Below, piece after piece: positions 8,606-18,783 of a stretch of DNA of 59,636 nucleotides. Source of the stretch: JASLBX01 sp036374175 (GTDB taxonomy: Bacteria > Actinomycetota > Actinomycetes > Jiangellales > Jiangellaceae). The translations under genes and the position numbers were made by a program. The stretch is taken from assembly GCA_036374175.1 (NCBI GenBank), contig DASUUH010000105.1, positions 1 to 59,636 on the forward strand. Direction: 5' to 3'. The stretch's first letter is position 1, and the number at the start of each line of letters is the position of its first letter. The notes under the pieces are model-generated. The model made no database searches. It was given only the letters and a program-made list of their open reading frames with translations, and was not told where the DNA came from.

Positions 8606-9363
8606 GCCGATCTCATCGCCGATCGAGCCAGTCGACCGACCCACCACAGGCCGGCACTGACGAACAGGATCGCGCCGCCGAGGCAGCCGATCCCCAGTGG
8701 AGTGCTCAAGAGGAACGAGACCGCTGCGCCATCGCCACCGGAAAGCAGCAGCAGCGTGCCGAACGGCAGCACGGCGAGCAGGCGCGCGGTGGCCCGAACG
8801 GTGGACAACTGACTGTGCGCCTCGCGCCGGACGGCGGCCTCCGTACGCAGCGAGTCGGCCACAGCGATCACGATGCCCGACAAGGGCGCGCCGGTTCGGT
8901 CGGTGATTTCCCAGCCGGCGGCTACAGCACGTAACGAGGCAACGCCCGACGCCGTCGCTGCCTCGCGCAAGGCGGCGGCCACGTCGCCGCCAGTGGACGC
9001 TCGCGCCGCGGCTGTCGTGAACAGGTGGGGCCAATCGTCGGCTACGGCGGCGAGAGCGCGCGGCACAGGCGCACCCGCCTGTAGTTCGGCGCCCAACGCC
9101 AGGCATGCTTCGACCACGTCCGCTTCATCCCCAGGATCCGCGACACGCCCGGTCAGCCGAGCCGCCAGGCTGTGCAGTCGGGCCTGAGGTGACCGCCCGA
9201 AACGCCCTGGGCCGCGGCCGAGCCGCGCCCGGCGCTCCGCCGTGGGTATTGCTGGGGGCGGATGCCCTGATGGCGACAACCTCGCCGACAGAACACCCTG
9301 CCGTTTCCTGGCGAACAACCCCGCGGCAAGCGCGGCCACCACCACGGCCAGCGTTGCCGTCAT
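8593..9363 (-). CDS. Type II/IV secretion F-family inner-membrane protein (TadB-like)
   Basis: This 256-aa protein has an N-terminal membrane helix (TATLAVVVAALAAGLFA), a cytoplasmic F domain (VVEACLALGAELQAGAPVPRAL ... AGAPLSGIV) and a C-terminal pair of membrane helices. It pairs with the TadC-like protein encoded immediately downstream. The ATG at 9363 overlaps the tadA stop by 4 nt, showing tight operon organisation. The residue repertoire matches other actinobacterial TadB proteins adjoining a CpaF/TadA ATPase. Confidence 0.85.
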   Translation of the reverse strand: MTATLAVVVAALAAGLFARKRQGVLSARLSPSGHPPPAIPTAERRARLGRGPGRFGRSPQARLHSLAARLTGRVADPGDEADVVEACLALGAELQAGAPVPRALAAVADDWPHLFTTAAARASTGGDVAAALREAATASGVASLRAVAAGWEITDRTGAPLSGIVIAVADSLRTEAAVRREAHSQLSTVRATARLLAVLPFGTLLLLSGGDGAAVSFLLSTPLGIGCLGGAILFVSAGLWWVGRLARSAMRSAWDN

Positions 9364-10520
9364 GCCGCCACCCGAGCCAGCCTCGCCCGTAGCCGGGGAG
9401 CCGCTGCTTCCTCGACGAATCCGCCCGGCGCGGGGCTCCGTACAGCCGGTACGACGTTGACTGTGCCGTCAGTGGTTCTCTCGACGACTCCGATTTCGGC
9501 GATTCGCCGACGGCCGGCGCCGTCGCGCACAAGATGGACAACAGCGTCGACCCCGGCCGCCGCCTGCGCATGAACGGCCTGCCGGCTCAGACCGGCGGCC
9601 ACTCCGAGGGCCTCAAGACGGGCCGGCACGTCGGCCGCCGAGTTCGCGTGGAGTGTGCCGCAGCCGCCCTCGTGGCCGGTGTTCAACGCACTCAGCAAGT
9701 CAACAACCTCGCGGCCCCGCACCTCGCCGACGACAAGCCGGTCCGGCCGCATTCGGAGGGCCTGGCGGACGAGCTCGTCCAATCCCACCCGGCCGGCTCC
9801 TTCGACGTTCGGCGGCCGCGCCTCGAGCCGCACCACGTGGGGCAAGGCGGGCTGCAGTTCACCTGAGTCTTCGACCAGCACCACCCGCTCCGCCGGATCG
9901 GCAAGTGACAGCAGGGCCGCCAGCACCGTCGTCTTCCCGGTACCGGTGCCGCCGGTGACGAGAAACGCCAGCCGGGACCGGACTACCGCCCGCAGCCACG
10001 GGGCGATACCGGCCGCCACGCTGCCCGCGGAGACAAGTTCATCCATGCTGAACCCGTGAGCGGCCGGCACCCGGAGCGAAATCACCGTTCCATGGGGCGA
10101 GATCGGCGGTAGAACCGCATGTAACCGGACTCCCTCGGTCAGCCGGGCGTCGACGTACGGCATAGCGTCGTCGAGCCGCCGGCCCGCGCTCGCGGCCAGT
10201 CGTTGCGCGAGGCGCCGGACGTCGGCTTCGGCGCCGAGCTGCAATGGCACCCGGTCCAGGCCGCCTCCGCGGTCGACCCAGACCTCCGCCGGTCCGTTGA
10301 CCAGCACGTCCGTGACACCTGGCTCGTGCAGCAGCGCCTCCAGTGGTCCGGCGCCGGAGATCTCGGCCCGCAGCCGTGCCGTCACGTCCAGCACGGCGGC
10401 ATCGCCTAAGACCGTCCCTTCAGCCCGGAGGGCGGCGGCCACCTCAGAGGCGGTGGGAGCACCCGACGTCGCCGTCAGTGACGTGCGGACCCGCTCGACG
10501 AGTTCGTTGTCGACTCGCAT
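9360..10520 (-). CDS. TadA/CpaF-family secretion ATPase
   Basis: This 386-aa hexameric motor ATPase of the type II/IV secretion superfamily powers pilus assembly. Motifs visible are Walker A GGTGTGKTTVLAAL, the Asp box RVVLVEDSGELQP, Walker B GEVRGREVVDLLSALNTGH and the His box GTLHANSAADVPARLEAL. The start was set at the ATG at 10520 because it overlaps the stop of the CpaE-like gene in a TGATG junction; upstream frame residues are Arg/Gly-rich noise. It is the 'helicase/secretion neighbourhood ATPase' of actinobacteria. Confidence 0.94.
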   Translation of the reverse strand: MRVDNELVERVRTSLTATSGAPTASEVAAALRAEGTVLGDAAVLDVTARLRAEISGAGPLEALLHEPGVTDVLVNGPAEVWVDRGGGLDRVPLQLGAEADVRRLAQRLAASAGRRLDDAMPYVDARLTEGVRLHAVLPPISPHGTVISLRVPAAHGFSMDELVSAGSVAAGIAPWLRAVVRSRLAFLVTGGTGTGKTTVLAALLSLADPAERVVLVEDSGELQPALPHVVRLEARPPNVEGAGRVGLDELVRQALRMRPDRLVVGEVRGREVVDLLSALNTGHEGGCGTLHANSAADVPARLEALGVAAGLSRQAVHAQAAAGVDAVVHLVRDGAGRRRIAEIGVVERTTDGTVNVVPAVRSPAPGGFVEEAAAPRLRARLARVAA

Positions 10521-11611
10521 CAGGCGGCCTCCACCCCGTCGCGGTCGACCAGCTCGTCGATCAGGCGCTGACACATCGAGGCCAGCGGTCCACGTCCTGA
10601 CCTCGCGGGTGGTTCGCCGCGCTCCAGTGCTTCGGGCAATCCGGGTTCGGGATCCAGCTCCGCCGCCACCGGCAAGCCCAGCGCCGCTGAGATGTCTCGT
10701 GCCCGTAGACCGGACAGCGCCGGTCCGCGGACCACGACCCTGATGTCTGCTGCAATGCCGCCCATGCCCGCTGCAACCCGCCCGGCCGCGGCGACGGCAC
10801 GCACTTCGGCGGGCACCACGAGCATGATGCGGTCACACTGCCCGACGAGCTCCTCGGTCGCGGGGTCACACCGGCGGGGCAAGTCGAACACCACCAGGTC
10901 CCAGGACCGTCGGGCGGCGGCCACAACCGCTCGAACTGCGTCGGCCGGAACGTTGAGCATGCCGCCTCGATCCCACGACAGCACGGTCAACCCATGCCGT
11001 TCGGGCAGATGCCCGCGAAGCGTCGAACCACCGAGCCGGCCACGGGTACCGGCAAGATCCGGCCACCGCAGGCCTCCGCTGTGCTCGGCTCCGAGGACGA
11101 GGTCGAGCCCGCCACCATAGGGGTCGGCGTCGACCAGCATGGTGGCCAGCCCCCGCCGGGCACCGCAGATGGCCAACGCCGATGCGAGCACTGACGCACC
11201 CGCCCCGCCCCGACCTCCGACGGCCCCGACGAACACTGCTTGACCCGGGCCACCGCCGTCCACGACGTCCGCGAACAACTCGACCAACTGGGCCTCACCC
11301 GAGGGCAACGTGACGACGTGTTCTGCACCGAGACCGACGGCGCGGCGCCATGTCGCCGTATCGGGTTGTTCAGAACACACCACCACGACGCCTTGCCGAC
11401 GCGGCGGGCCAAGCCCGAGCATCCGCTCGGCCTGATCATTACCGACGACCACCACGGGCGCGGCCAACCAGCGACTTCGGGCGGCAACCGCATCAGCGAC
11501 CACATCGGCTTCGATTCCGGCTGCAGCGGCAAGGCGCAGCAAGTCGTCAAGCGCTCTCTCGTCGGCGGTCACGATGAGAGGGCGGTTACCCGGCGACATG
11601 AGCCGTGTCAT
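10520..11611 (-). CDS. CpaE-like/septum-site-determining (Ssd) MinD-family ATPase
   Basis: This 363-aa protein has an N-terminal receiver-like half (LIVTADERALDDLLRLA ... HVVTLPSGEAQLVEL) and a C-terminal ParA/MinD-type ATPase half with the deviant Walker A GGRGGAGASVLASALA and the partner VFDLPRRCDPAT. Such CpaE homologues position Tad machinery; the mycobacterial equivalent Rv3660c (Ssd) affects septation. The canonical Lys of Walker A is absent (GAGAS), and the deviant signature residue is not obvious either, so nucleotide hydrolysis may be weak. It is the first gene of the tad operon, about 115 nt downstream of the 6C RNA on the same strand. Confidence 0.88.
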   Translation of the reverse strand: MTRLMSPGNRPLIVTADERALDDLLRLAAAAGIEADVVADAVAARSRWLAAPVVVVGNDQAERMLGLGPPRRQGVVVVCSEQPDTATWRRAVGLGAEHVVTLPSGEAQLVELFADVVDGGGPGQAVFVGAVGGRGGAGASVLASALAICGARRGLATMLVDADPYGGGLDLVLGAEHSGGLRWPDLAGTRGRLGGSTLRGHLPERHGLTVLSWDRGGMLNVPADAVRAVVAAARRSWDLVVFDLPRRCDPATEELVGQCDRIMLVVPAEVRAVAAAGRVAAGMGGIAADIRVVVRGPALSGLRARDISAALGLPVAAELDPEPGLPEALERGEPPARSGRGPLASMCQRLIDELVDRDGVEAA

Positions 11612-11727
11612 CGAACGGACCTCCTAAGGGATCTGTGGAGAGGTCCAATGTCGCTCGAATGGCCCGTGACCAGCGCCTGGAGCGGCAGAATGTGGATAAC
11701 GCGGGCAGGTATACCCGGGGTGTGGAC

Positions 11728-11822
11728 GAGAAACGGCCCCCGCCGGGGGGCAGCGGGGGCCGTAAAGGGATCCGGCTAGGGGGGCAAGCCGAACCCAAGC
11801 GGCGGGGGGTGCCGCTATTTCC
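11728..11822 (-). ncRNA. 6C small RNA with three C-rich-loop hairpins
   Basis: Read on the minus strand, three consecutive hairpins each display a CCCCCC loop. Hairpin 1 is AGCGGC/GCCGCT (arms at 11811-11816 and 11798-11803). Hairpin 2 is CGGCT/AGCCG (11787-11791 and 11773-11777). Hairpin 3 is a perfect 11-bp stem, ACGGCCCCCGC/GCGGGGGCCGT (11753-11763 and 11733-11743), followed by TTTCT, so it also looks like the intrinsic terminator. This fits the actinobacterial 6C RNA family (the M. tuberculosis B11 RNA lies between Rv3660c and Rv3661). Here it lies between the orthologous CpaE/Ssd and HAD genes in the same orientation. 6C RNAs are thought to pair through their C-loops with G-rich mRNA sites. 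The ends are approximate. Confidence 0.92.
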
Positions 11823-11920
11823 AGTCTGCCCCGTTTGAGCCCTGGAAAACCAATCCAGTCAAGAAAATCTTCAAGGACCGCGCAAAGACTCGAAGTCGCC
11901 TCCGCTACACCGTCCCTCCT

Positions 11921-12799
11921 ATGCTCGGTTGTGTGGACAACGACGCCCCGGATACCGGCACTGAGCCGGCGCAGACCGATGCGAAGGCGCAGACCGGCCC
12001 GCGCGCGGCTGCATTCTTCGACCTCGACAAGACCATCATCGCCAAGTCGAGCGCCTTGGCCTTCTCACGCAGTTTCTACGAAGGTGGGCTGATCAACCGC
12101 CGGGCGGTTCTGCGCAGCGCGTATGCGCAGTTCGTCTACCTCGTCGGGGGCGCTGACCACGACCAGATGGAGCGGATGCGGGAGTACTTGTCGGCCCTCG
12201 TCACCGGTTGGGACGTCCAGTCCGTCAAGGACATCGTCGCCGAAGCCTTGCACACCATCGTCGATCCGATCGTCTACGACGAAGCGGTCACCCTCATCGA
12301 GGAGCACCATCACGCAAGCCGGGATGTCGTCATCGTCTCGTCCAGCGGCGCCGAGGTGGTGGAACCCATCGGCACGATGCTCGGCGCAGACCGGGTCATC
12401 GCAACCAGGATGATCGCCGGCGAGGACGGCAAATACACCGGCGAGATCGAGTTCTACGCGTACGGCGAAACGAAGGCCAAGGCCGTCCGTGAGCTCGCCG
12501 ACGCCGCTGGCTACGACTTGAGCCGCAGTTACGCGTACTCCGACTCGGCGACCGACCTGCCGATGCTGGAAGAGGTTGGCCATCCGTATGCGGTGAATCC
12601 CGATCGATCGCTCCGCCGGATTGCCGCTGATCGGGGCTGGCCGGTGCTGGTGTTCTCCAGGCCGGTCGCGCTCCGCAAGCGGGCCGCCTCGTTCCGCGAT
12701 GCGCCGAAGCCTGCTCTTGCCGCAGCCGCCATCGGAGCCGGCGCCGCAGCGGCCGGACTGGCCTGGTACGCGGTACGCAGGCGCTCGCGCCCCTCGTAG
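11921..12799 (+). CDS. HAD-IB family hydrolase (SerB-like), membrane anchored
   Basis: This 292-aa haloacid-dehalogenase-superfamily phosphatase shows motif I FFDLDKTIIAKSS, motif II VIVSSSGAEVVEP, motif III lysine (GETKAKAVREL) and motif IV YSDSATDLPMLEEVG, as in the subclass IB proteins annotated HAD-IB or SerB-like. A C-terminal hydrophobic helix (ALAAAAIGAGAAAAGLAWY) followed by RRRSRPS suggests attachment to the membrane. The substrate is unknown; related mycobacterial Rv3661 is similarly placed. The ATG at 11921 lacks a good ribosome site; an in-frame GTG at 11933 is an alternative. Confidence 0.88.
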   Translation: MLGCVDNDAPDTGTEPAQTDAKAQTGPRAAAFFDLDKTIIAKSSALAFSRSFYEGGLINRRAVLRSAYAQFVYLVGGADHDQMERMREYLSALVTGWDVQSVKDIVAEALHTIVDPIVYDEAVTLIEEHHHASRDVVIVSSSGAEVVEPIGTMLGADRVIATRMIAGEDGKYTGEIEFYAYGETKAKAVRELADAAGYDLSRSYAYSDSATDLPMLEEVGHPYAVNPDRSLRRIAADRGWPVLVFSRPVALRKRAASFRDAPKPALAAAAIGAGAAAAGLAWYAVRRRSRPS

Positions 12800-12844
12800 T
12801 AACGGCCGAACTGGGGTATAACCGCTGGTAGGGGAGGAGCCGCG

Positions 12845-13828
12845 GTGACCCGAAACCCCGACGACTACGAGATCCTCGATCTTGCGGACGCCAAGACGGA
12901 CGAGCCAGGAAGCCCGGTCCGCGTCCTTCCGCGGCTGGACCTCGGGCAAGTCGGCAGCGACGGCCCGCCAGACGACGTCCAGGTTCGCCGTCCGTCGTGG
13001 CGGGTATGGGCCGGGCTCATCCTCGCGTTCTGCCTCGGGATCACTGGCGGCGCATACGGGTTCAGCCTGCGGATGACCGCGGCCGACGAGGCAGAACAGG
13101 CCGCAGCAGCGAACGTCGTAGCCGGCGCTGTGATCGGCCGGATCGATCCTGCGTCGCAGATCCAGCATCTGGGCGTGATGATGCACAATGACGGCCCGCG
13201 CGACATCGAAGTCCTCAACGCTCACCCGCTCGGCTGGGCGACGCACAGCTCGCGGCCGACGATCATTCCCAGCGCAGAGTGGGCTGCGGTACGGATCTCG
13301 GTCGAGCCCTTCTGTGACTCCCCCGCACCCACCCAGTTGGCCGTGCAGGTGCGTACGGACGCCGGCGACAAGACCGTCACGATTCCACTCCCGCCCGGCG
13401 GCGGGACTCTCGATGAAGCACTTCAGCAGGTGTGCGGTACCGATCCTGGTGTTCGGTATGCGCTCAACGCGGGTCGGGTCTACCGGCTCGAATCCACCGA
13501 GCCGGATACGCTGCTTATGCGGGTAGAACTGCGGTCCGCCGTGCCGGCCATTGCGCTTGAGATAACGGCCGTCAATGCGTCTGCCGGTGGGTTCCTCGCG
13601 ACGGCCACCAACCTGCCCATCGTCTTCGACCCCGACCGGCGCTCCCCCAATCCCCTCGACCTGAGCTGGCAAATCGCATCATGCGGTGCCACGTCCATGC
13701 TGGGGGACGTGGCACCCCAGTTGACCGTCACACTGCCGGACGGAACGGCTTACCGCACGCACGTCATGTTGCCCGGCCAGGCCGTCGCCATGCTGGCCCG
13801 ATTCGCCCTTACTGCCTGCACCGAGTAG
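12845..13828 (+). CDS. Single-pass membrane protein with four-Cys ectodomain, paralogue 1
   Basis: This 327-aa protein is not recognised by function. It has a cytoplasmic N-terminal region with YEILDLADA, one membrane helix at about 55-75 (WAGLILAFCLGITGGAYGF) and an extracytoplasmic domain of about 250 residues. Four ectodomain cysteines at C157, C197, C280 and C325 match in spacing those of the next two genes (39-40, 80-83 and 42-45 residues apart). They probably form two disulfides (inference). A GGGGAGGAG sequence precedes the GTG at 12845. It follows the HAD gene by 45 nt. The composition is like its neighbours, so recent transfer is not indicated. Confidence 0.85.
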   Translation: MTRNPDDYEILDLADAKTDEPGSPVRVLPRLDLGQVGSDGPPDDVQVRRPSWRVWAGLILAFCLGITGGAYGFSLRMTAADEAEQAAAANVVAGAVIGRIDPASQIQHLGVMMHNDGPRDIEVLNAHPLGWATHSSRPTIIPSAEWAAVRISVEPFCDSPAPTQLAVQVRTDAGDKTVTIPLPPGGGTLDEALQQVCGTDPGVRYALNAGRVYRLESTEPDTLLMRVELRSAVPAIALEITAVNASAGGFLATATNLPIVFDPDRRSPNPLDLSWQIASCGATSMLGDVAPQLTVTLPDGTAYRTHVMLPGQAVAMLARFALTACTE

Positions 13829-14017
13829 AAACGTAAAGATGTTGCTGAAGGGCTTTCGCCGGGCATGCCGATGACATACAAAGGATGTACGGCCAAGAGG
13901 CCACGCACGGCAGCTGGGCACCCACGCGGCGACCTACCCATGTAAGGGCAGTCGTTCCGGGGCAGCCGGGGCGACGGAATGCTGCACGCCTGGTAACCCA
14001 GCCTGACGTGCCAGCGG

Positions 14018-14040
14018 CGGCGCCCCTTGCGGGGCGCCGT
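14018..14040 (+). terminator. Intrinsic-type hairpin in a 281-nt intergenic gap
   Basis: CGGCGCCCC (14018-14026) pairs perfectly with GGGGCGCCG (14031-14039) around a TTGC loop, followed by TTCG. It lies about 190 nt after the stop of paralogue 1 and 70 nt before paralogue 2. The long stretch between stop and hairpin (13829-14017) has several small inverted repeats, such as GGCCAAGAGGCC, but no ORF with a ribosome site. An unannotated small RNA ending at this terminator is possible. Confidence 0.6.
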
Positions 14041-14109
14041 TCGCATGACAATCATCGCGACCTCTTCCCCGCCTCGTGATGCCTTGCGGCGTGCCACGAT
14101 GGACGTGTA

Positions 14110-15093
14110 GTGGACGATAAGCGCGACGCGAACTTCGAAATCCTGGACCTCGGCCCGGCCTACGACAAGGGCGAGGAGGCCGACGATGATCCTGCCCAGG
14201 ACGGCGCGGCCCAGCCTGCTGTAGTCATCGACCTTGGCGACGGGACAGTGGCATCGGCGCCGCCACGAACTCTCTCGAGGTGGCAACGCTGGGCTGTCAT
14301 GACCGCGGTGTTCGCCGCCGGCGTGGCGTTCGGCGGCTACGGTTGGCACGCCCGGACCGAAGCGATCGATGCCGCGCGAGTCAACCTGACCGGAGTTGAT
14401 ATCGGGGGCCAACTCTTCGACGACATCGAGCAGTCCCGCTTGTTCGCGCGAATCCACAACGCCGGCGATCGCGACGTTACGATCGCCGACCTGCGATGGC
14501 CACACACGCCCGAAGCGCCCGGCGACGGGCAAAGCCAGATCGCAATCCAGGCCGGAGAGACCACAGGTGCTCCTATCCGCGGTCAGATCGATTGCGAGTA
14601 CGGCCGTCCGGGCTGGCTGGAGGCGGATGTAGCAACCGAAGCCGGAATCACAATGGTGCCGGTGCCGGTCGCACCGAACACGGCGCTCGACTTTCTGTTG
14701 TCGGCCATTTGCGACGGAGCCTACGCCACCCACGTCGACGACCCTGGAATCTTCTTCGCGGGCAACCTCGCTCCGGCCGCCAGTGCGCCCTCCCACACGG
14801 TCCTTGGTATAGATCATCTCCTCGGCGACACCGAAATCGTCGACGTGACAGTGGGCGGCGCGCCGGGCTTCAATGCGACGCCGACCAACTTGCCGATCAA
14901 GCTCCGGCGGGGAACCGGGGCGACACTGGAACTGGACTGGGCAGTGATGGACTGCGCCGCCACACAGCACCTCGGCGCAGTGGAGGCCCAGTTCACATTC
15001 AAGGACAGTGATCGATCATTCGCGTCCGCCTCGCTACCGCGTTGGACGATCGCTCAGCTGGCTCGGCTCGCCGAAGCGGAGTGTGGGTCATGA
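14110..15093 (+). CDS. Single-pass membrane protein with four-Cys ectodomain, paralogue 2
   Basis: This 327-aa protein has the same length and plan as paralogue 1: cytoplasmic FEILDLGPAYD near the N-terminus, an acidic stretch, one membrane helix at about 60-78 (WAVMTAVFAAGVAFGGYGW) and an ectodomain with C162, C201, C282 and C325. Shared ectodomain patterns include HNAGDRDVTIADL versus HNDGPRDIEVLNA in paralogue 1, and the final Cys two to three residues from the C-terminus. No catalytic motif is visible. The start is a GTG at 14110. Its stop overlaps the ATG of paralogue 3 by 4 nt, so at least these two are one transcript. Confidence 0.85.
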   Translation: MDDKRDANFEILDLGPAYDKGEEADDDPAQDGAAQPAVVIDLGDGTVASAPPRTLSRWQRWAVMTAVFAAGVAFGGYGWHARTEAIDAARVNLTGVDIGGQLFDDIEQSRLFARIHNAGDRDVTIADLRWPHTPEAPGDGQSQIAIQAGETTGAPIRGQIDCEYGRPGWLEADVATEAGITMVPVPVAPNTALDFLLSAICDGAYATHVDDPGIFFAGNLAPAASAPSHTVLGIDHLLGDTEIVDVTVGGAPGFNATPTNLPIKLRRGTGATLELDWAVMDCAATQHLGAVEAQFTFKDSDRSFASASLPRWTIAQLARLAEAECGS

Positions 15094-15887
15094 GCGCGCC
15101 TCGTGCCGTCGTCTTGGCCGTGTGCTTTGTTGCGGGCAGCGTTGCCGGAGCTGGCGCGGTCGCATTGGCATCGAGCAGCCCGCCTCCACGCCTCGTCGCC
15201 GCGGCATTCGGACTCAACGACGAATTGACCTCAGAAGGTGCAATCACCCTTGCGATCGATGTGTTCAACCCTAGCGATGACGACATACCAGTAACGGTCA
15301 CCTCAATTGCCGGGTGGCCGGTACCGGACGAGGAGTTGGGTACGGACGTGCTCGTGGGGCGTTCCTGGACGGAGATCGCGGTCAACGCCGCACTGGATTG
15401 TGCCGCCATGCGCTCCGATCTAATTGAACTAGACGCCCGCTCGGAGTCATTGGCGGTTGCGCTGGAGCCCAGTGTCCTCGGCCAGCTGAGGTTTGTGCAT
15501 GGCGAGCATTGCGGTTCGGGCCGGCAGTTGTCCGTCGAAGCCGAGATCGAGTCGGTGTCAGACGTCGGCGACGGCCTGCGCATCGATCTGCGGCTGCCGG
15601 GGCATGGTCGTCAATCGATCGGAGACTTGCGTATCACCGACGCGCGGACATCCCTGCCTGGCAGCAGCGTCGAGCTCGCCCGCCCGCCGGCACAGCTGGG
15701 CGTCGACGTCGCGATCGTCGTGACGACAAAGTGGACCGTCCACGACGCCTGTGTCCTTGCCCGCGAAGCTATGCCAGAGCCGAACATCACGTTCGCCACC
15801 GAGGAGAACTTCGCTCTGGATACGTGGCTCAGAGAACGCGGCGTCGCCGTGTTCGCCAGGTACGCGGCCGCTGAATGTGTGGAGTAG
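15090..15887 (+). CDS. Signal-anchored four-Cys ectodomain protein, paralogue 3
   Basis: This 265-aa protein lacks the roughly 55-residue cytoplasmic extension of the other two and starts directly with a hydrophobic segment (RAVVLAVCFVAGSVAGAGAVAL), which could be an anchor or a signal peptide. The ectodomain keeps C104, C141, C221 and C263 with the family spacing (37, 80 and 42) and the motif FNPSDDDIPVTVTS, which aligns with the HN-DRD segments of its paralogues. The ATG at 15090 overlaps the previous stop (ATGA), so I prefer it to the upstream in-frame start at 15042. Function is unknown. Confidence 0.85.
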   Translation: MSAPRAVVLAVCFVAGSVAGAGAVALASSSPPPRLVAAAFGLNDELTSEGAITLAIDVFNPSDDDIPVTVTSIAGWPVPDEELGTDVLVGRSWTEIAVNAALDCAAMRSDLIELDARSESLAVALEPSVLGQLRFVHGEHCGSGRQLSVEAEIESVSDVGDGLRIDLRLPGHGRQSIGDLRITDARTSLPGSSVELARPPAQLGVDVAIVVTTKWTVHDACVLAREAMPEPNITFATEENFALDTWLRERGVAVFARYAAAECVE

Positions 15888-15898
15888 CGGAAACCGGT

Positions 15899-16618
15899 TC
15901 AGCCCAAATACCGGCAGATCGCGATCCCTTCCTCGGCGCCACGTGCGTACGCCTCACAACAATGCCGCACCCAGGCGCCCACGCCGTCGGGCGTACCCGT
16001 CGCGTACGCCTTCAGAAGGGGCCGGTACGCCCGTGCCAGCTCAGCGTGCCCGGCTTCGGGAACGCTGACGGCCTTGGTATCCACGCCGCGCGCGACGAGG
16101 ACCACTCGCTCAGCGGTTCGCGCTGTCACGCCGTCGGCCACCCCGAACGGCGCCATCGTCGCCAACTCGCCGTGTACCAACGCGGCCACGACCACTGCGG
16201 GCGCCGCTGTGGCGCCGGCAGCGAGCCGGAGCAGCTGGTCGAATCGAACCCGGTCGACGTCCTCACGTGGCCGGCCCAGGGTTTCGGCAGCGACGAGATC
16301 CCTGGCGGCCAGCAGGTGAATGCGGGCCAGCGCCTGGCCGGGCGCGCGGCGCCAGACGCCGGCCAGACCCGGCACGTCCGCCGTCGCCCGCAACGCACCC
16401 TGAACCAGCGGGTCATCCAGATCGTCGGGAGTGGCGCCGTCAAGGGCAGCCGATTCCCGAGCTCCGCGCACGGCGGACTCGGCTGCCACCCGAGCGGCGT
16501 TGCGCCGCACGGCCGGCTGGCGCAGCAAAGCGTCGATGGCATCGCGAGCATGAGCAGCTGCGACTCCCACCCCGGACAGTGCGGCGACGGCCGAGAACGG
16601 GTCCTCGCTAGCAGACAC
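15899..16618 (-). CDS. Conserved actinobacterial hypothetical protein next to acs
   Basis: This 239-aa predicted soluble alpha-helical protein is rich in Ala and Arg. It carries repeated RxxAARVAAESAVRGARESAAL-like helices, LVHGELATMAPFGVADGV, and a C-terminal segment with two adjacent cysteines (VRHCCEAYARG). A gene in this position divergent from acs is, from memory, conserved in Streptomyces (SCO3562, annotated oxidoreductase), but I see no dinucleotide-binding motif to support that name. A faint resemblance of the first half to the N-terminal helices of Fic proteins is not accompanied by a HxFxxGNGR motif. The GTG start at 16618 is uncertain because no ribosome site is clear. Confidence 0.7.
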   Translation of the reverse strand: MSASEDPFSAVAALSGVGVAAAHARDAIDALLRQPAVRRNAARVAAESAVRGARESAALDGATPDDLDDPLVQGALRATADVPGLAGVWRRAPGQALARIHLLAARDLVAAETLGRPREDVDRVRFDQLLRLAAGATAAPAVVVAALVHGELATMAPFGVADGVTARTAERVVLVARGVDTKAVSVPEAGHAELARAYRPLLKAYATGTPDGVGAWVRHCCEAYARGAEEGIAICRYLG

Positions 16619-16725
16619 AGCGACCGACGATAGCTGCCGTCTTACAGTGAAGTGACCCCTCTTGCTGACTCCAAGTGGGTAATGGTGAGGTATGCGTACG
16701 AAGGCCCGAGAGACTGGAGCACGAC

Positions 16726-18696
<1,971 letters not shown>

Positions 18697-18698
18697 TC

Positions 18699-18783
18699 CC
18701 GTTCGATCACGTTCGGCAGACGGCGCGACGTAGCTACAGGTCCGCAGACCTGTAGCTACGTCGCGATCCCTGGTGGGCGGCCC
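18699..18783 (+). repeat. Palindromic interspersed repeat, copy A
   Basis: This is one of three related elements of about 85 bp. It begins CCGTTCGATCACGTTCGGC, continues AGACGGCG, then has a perfect 18-bp stem (18724-18741 with 18748-18765) around loop CCGCAG, and ends TGGTGGGCGGCCC. The core arm is CGACGTAGCTACAGGT. It begins 2 nt after the acs stop and runs into the 3' end of the opposite pseudogene, whose last codons and stop come from the repeat. There is no terminal inverted repeat or ORF, so REP-like best describes it. Confidence 0.9.

Noticed and set aside
7850..9106. Long version (418 aa) of the TadC-like gene
   Set aside because: The upstream 160 residues are antisense-type Arg-rich sequence overlapping tadB; the GTG at 8605 gives the proper family length.
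12065..13672. Minus-strand open frame of 535 aa across the HAD gene and paralogue 1
   Set aside because: The plus strand has clear HAD motifs and good ribosome sites; the minus frame spans two genes and looks like coding-strand complement.
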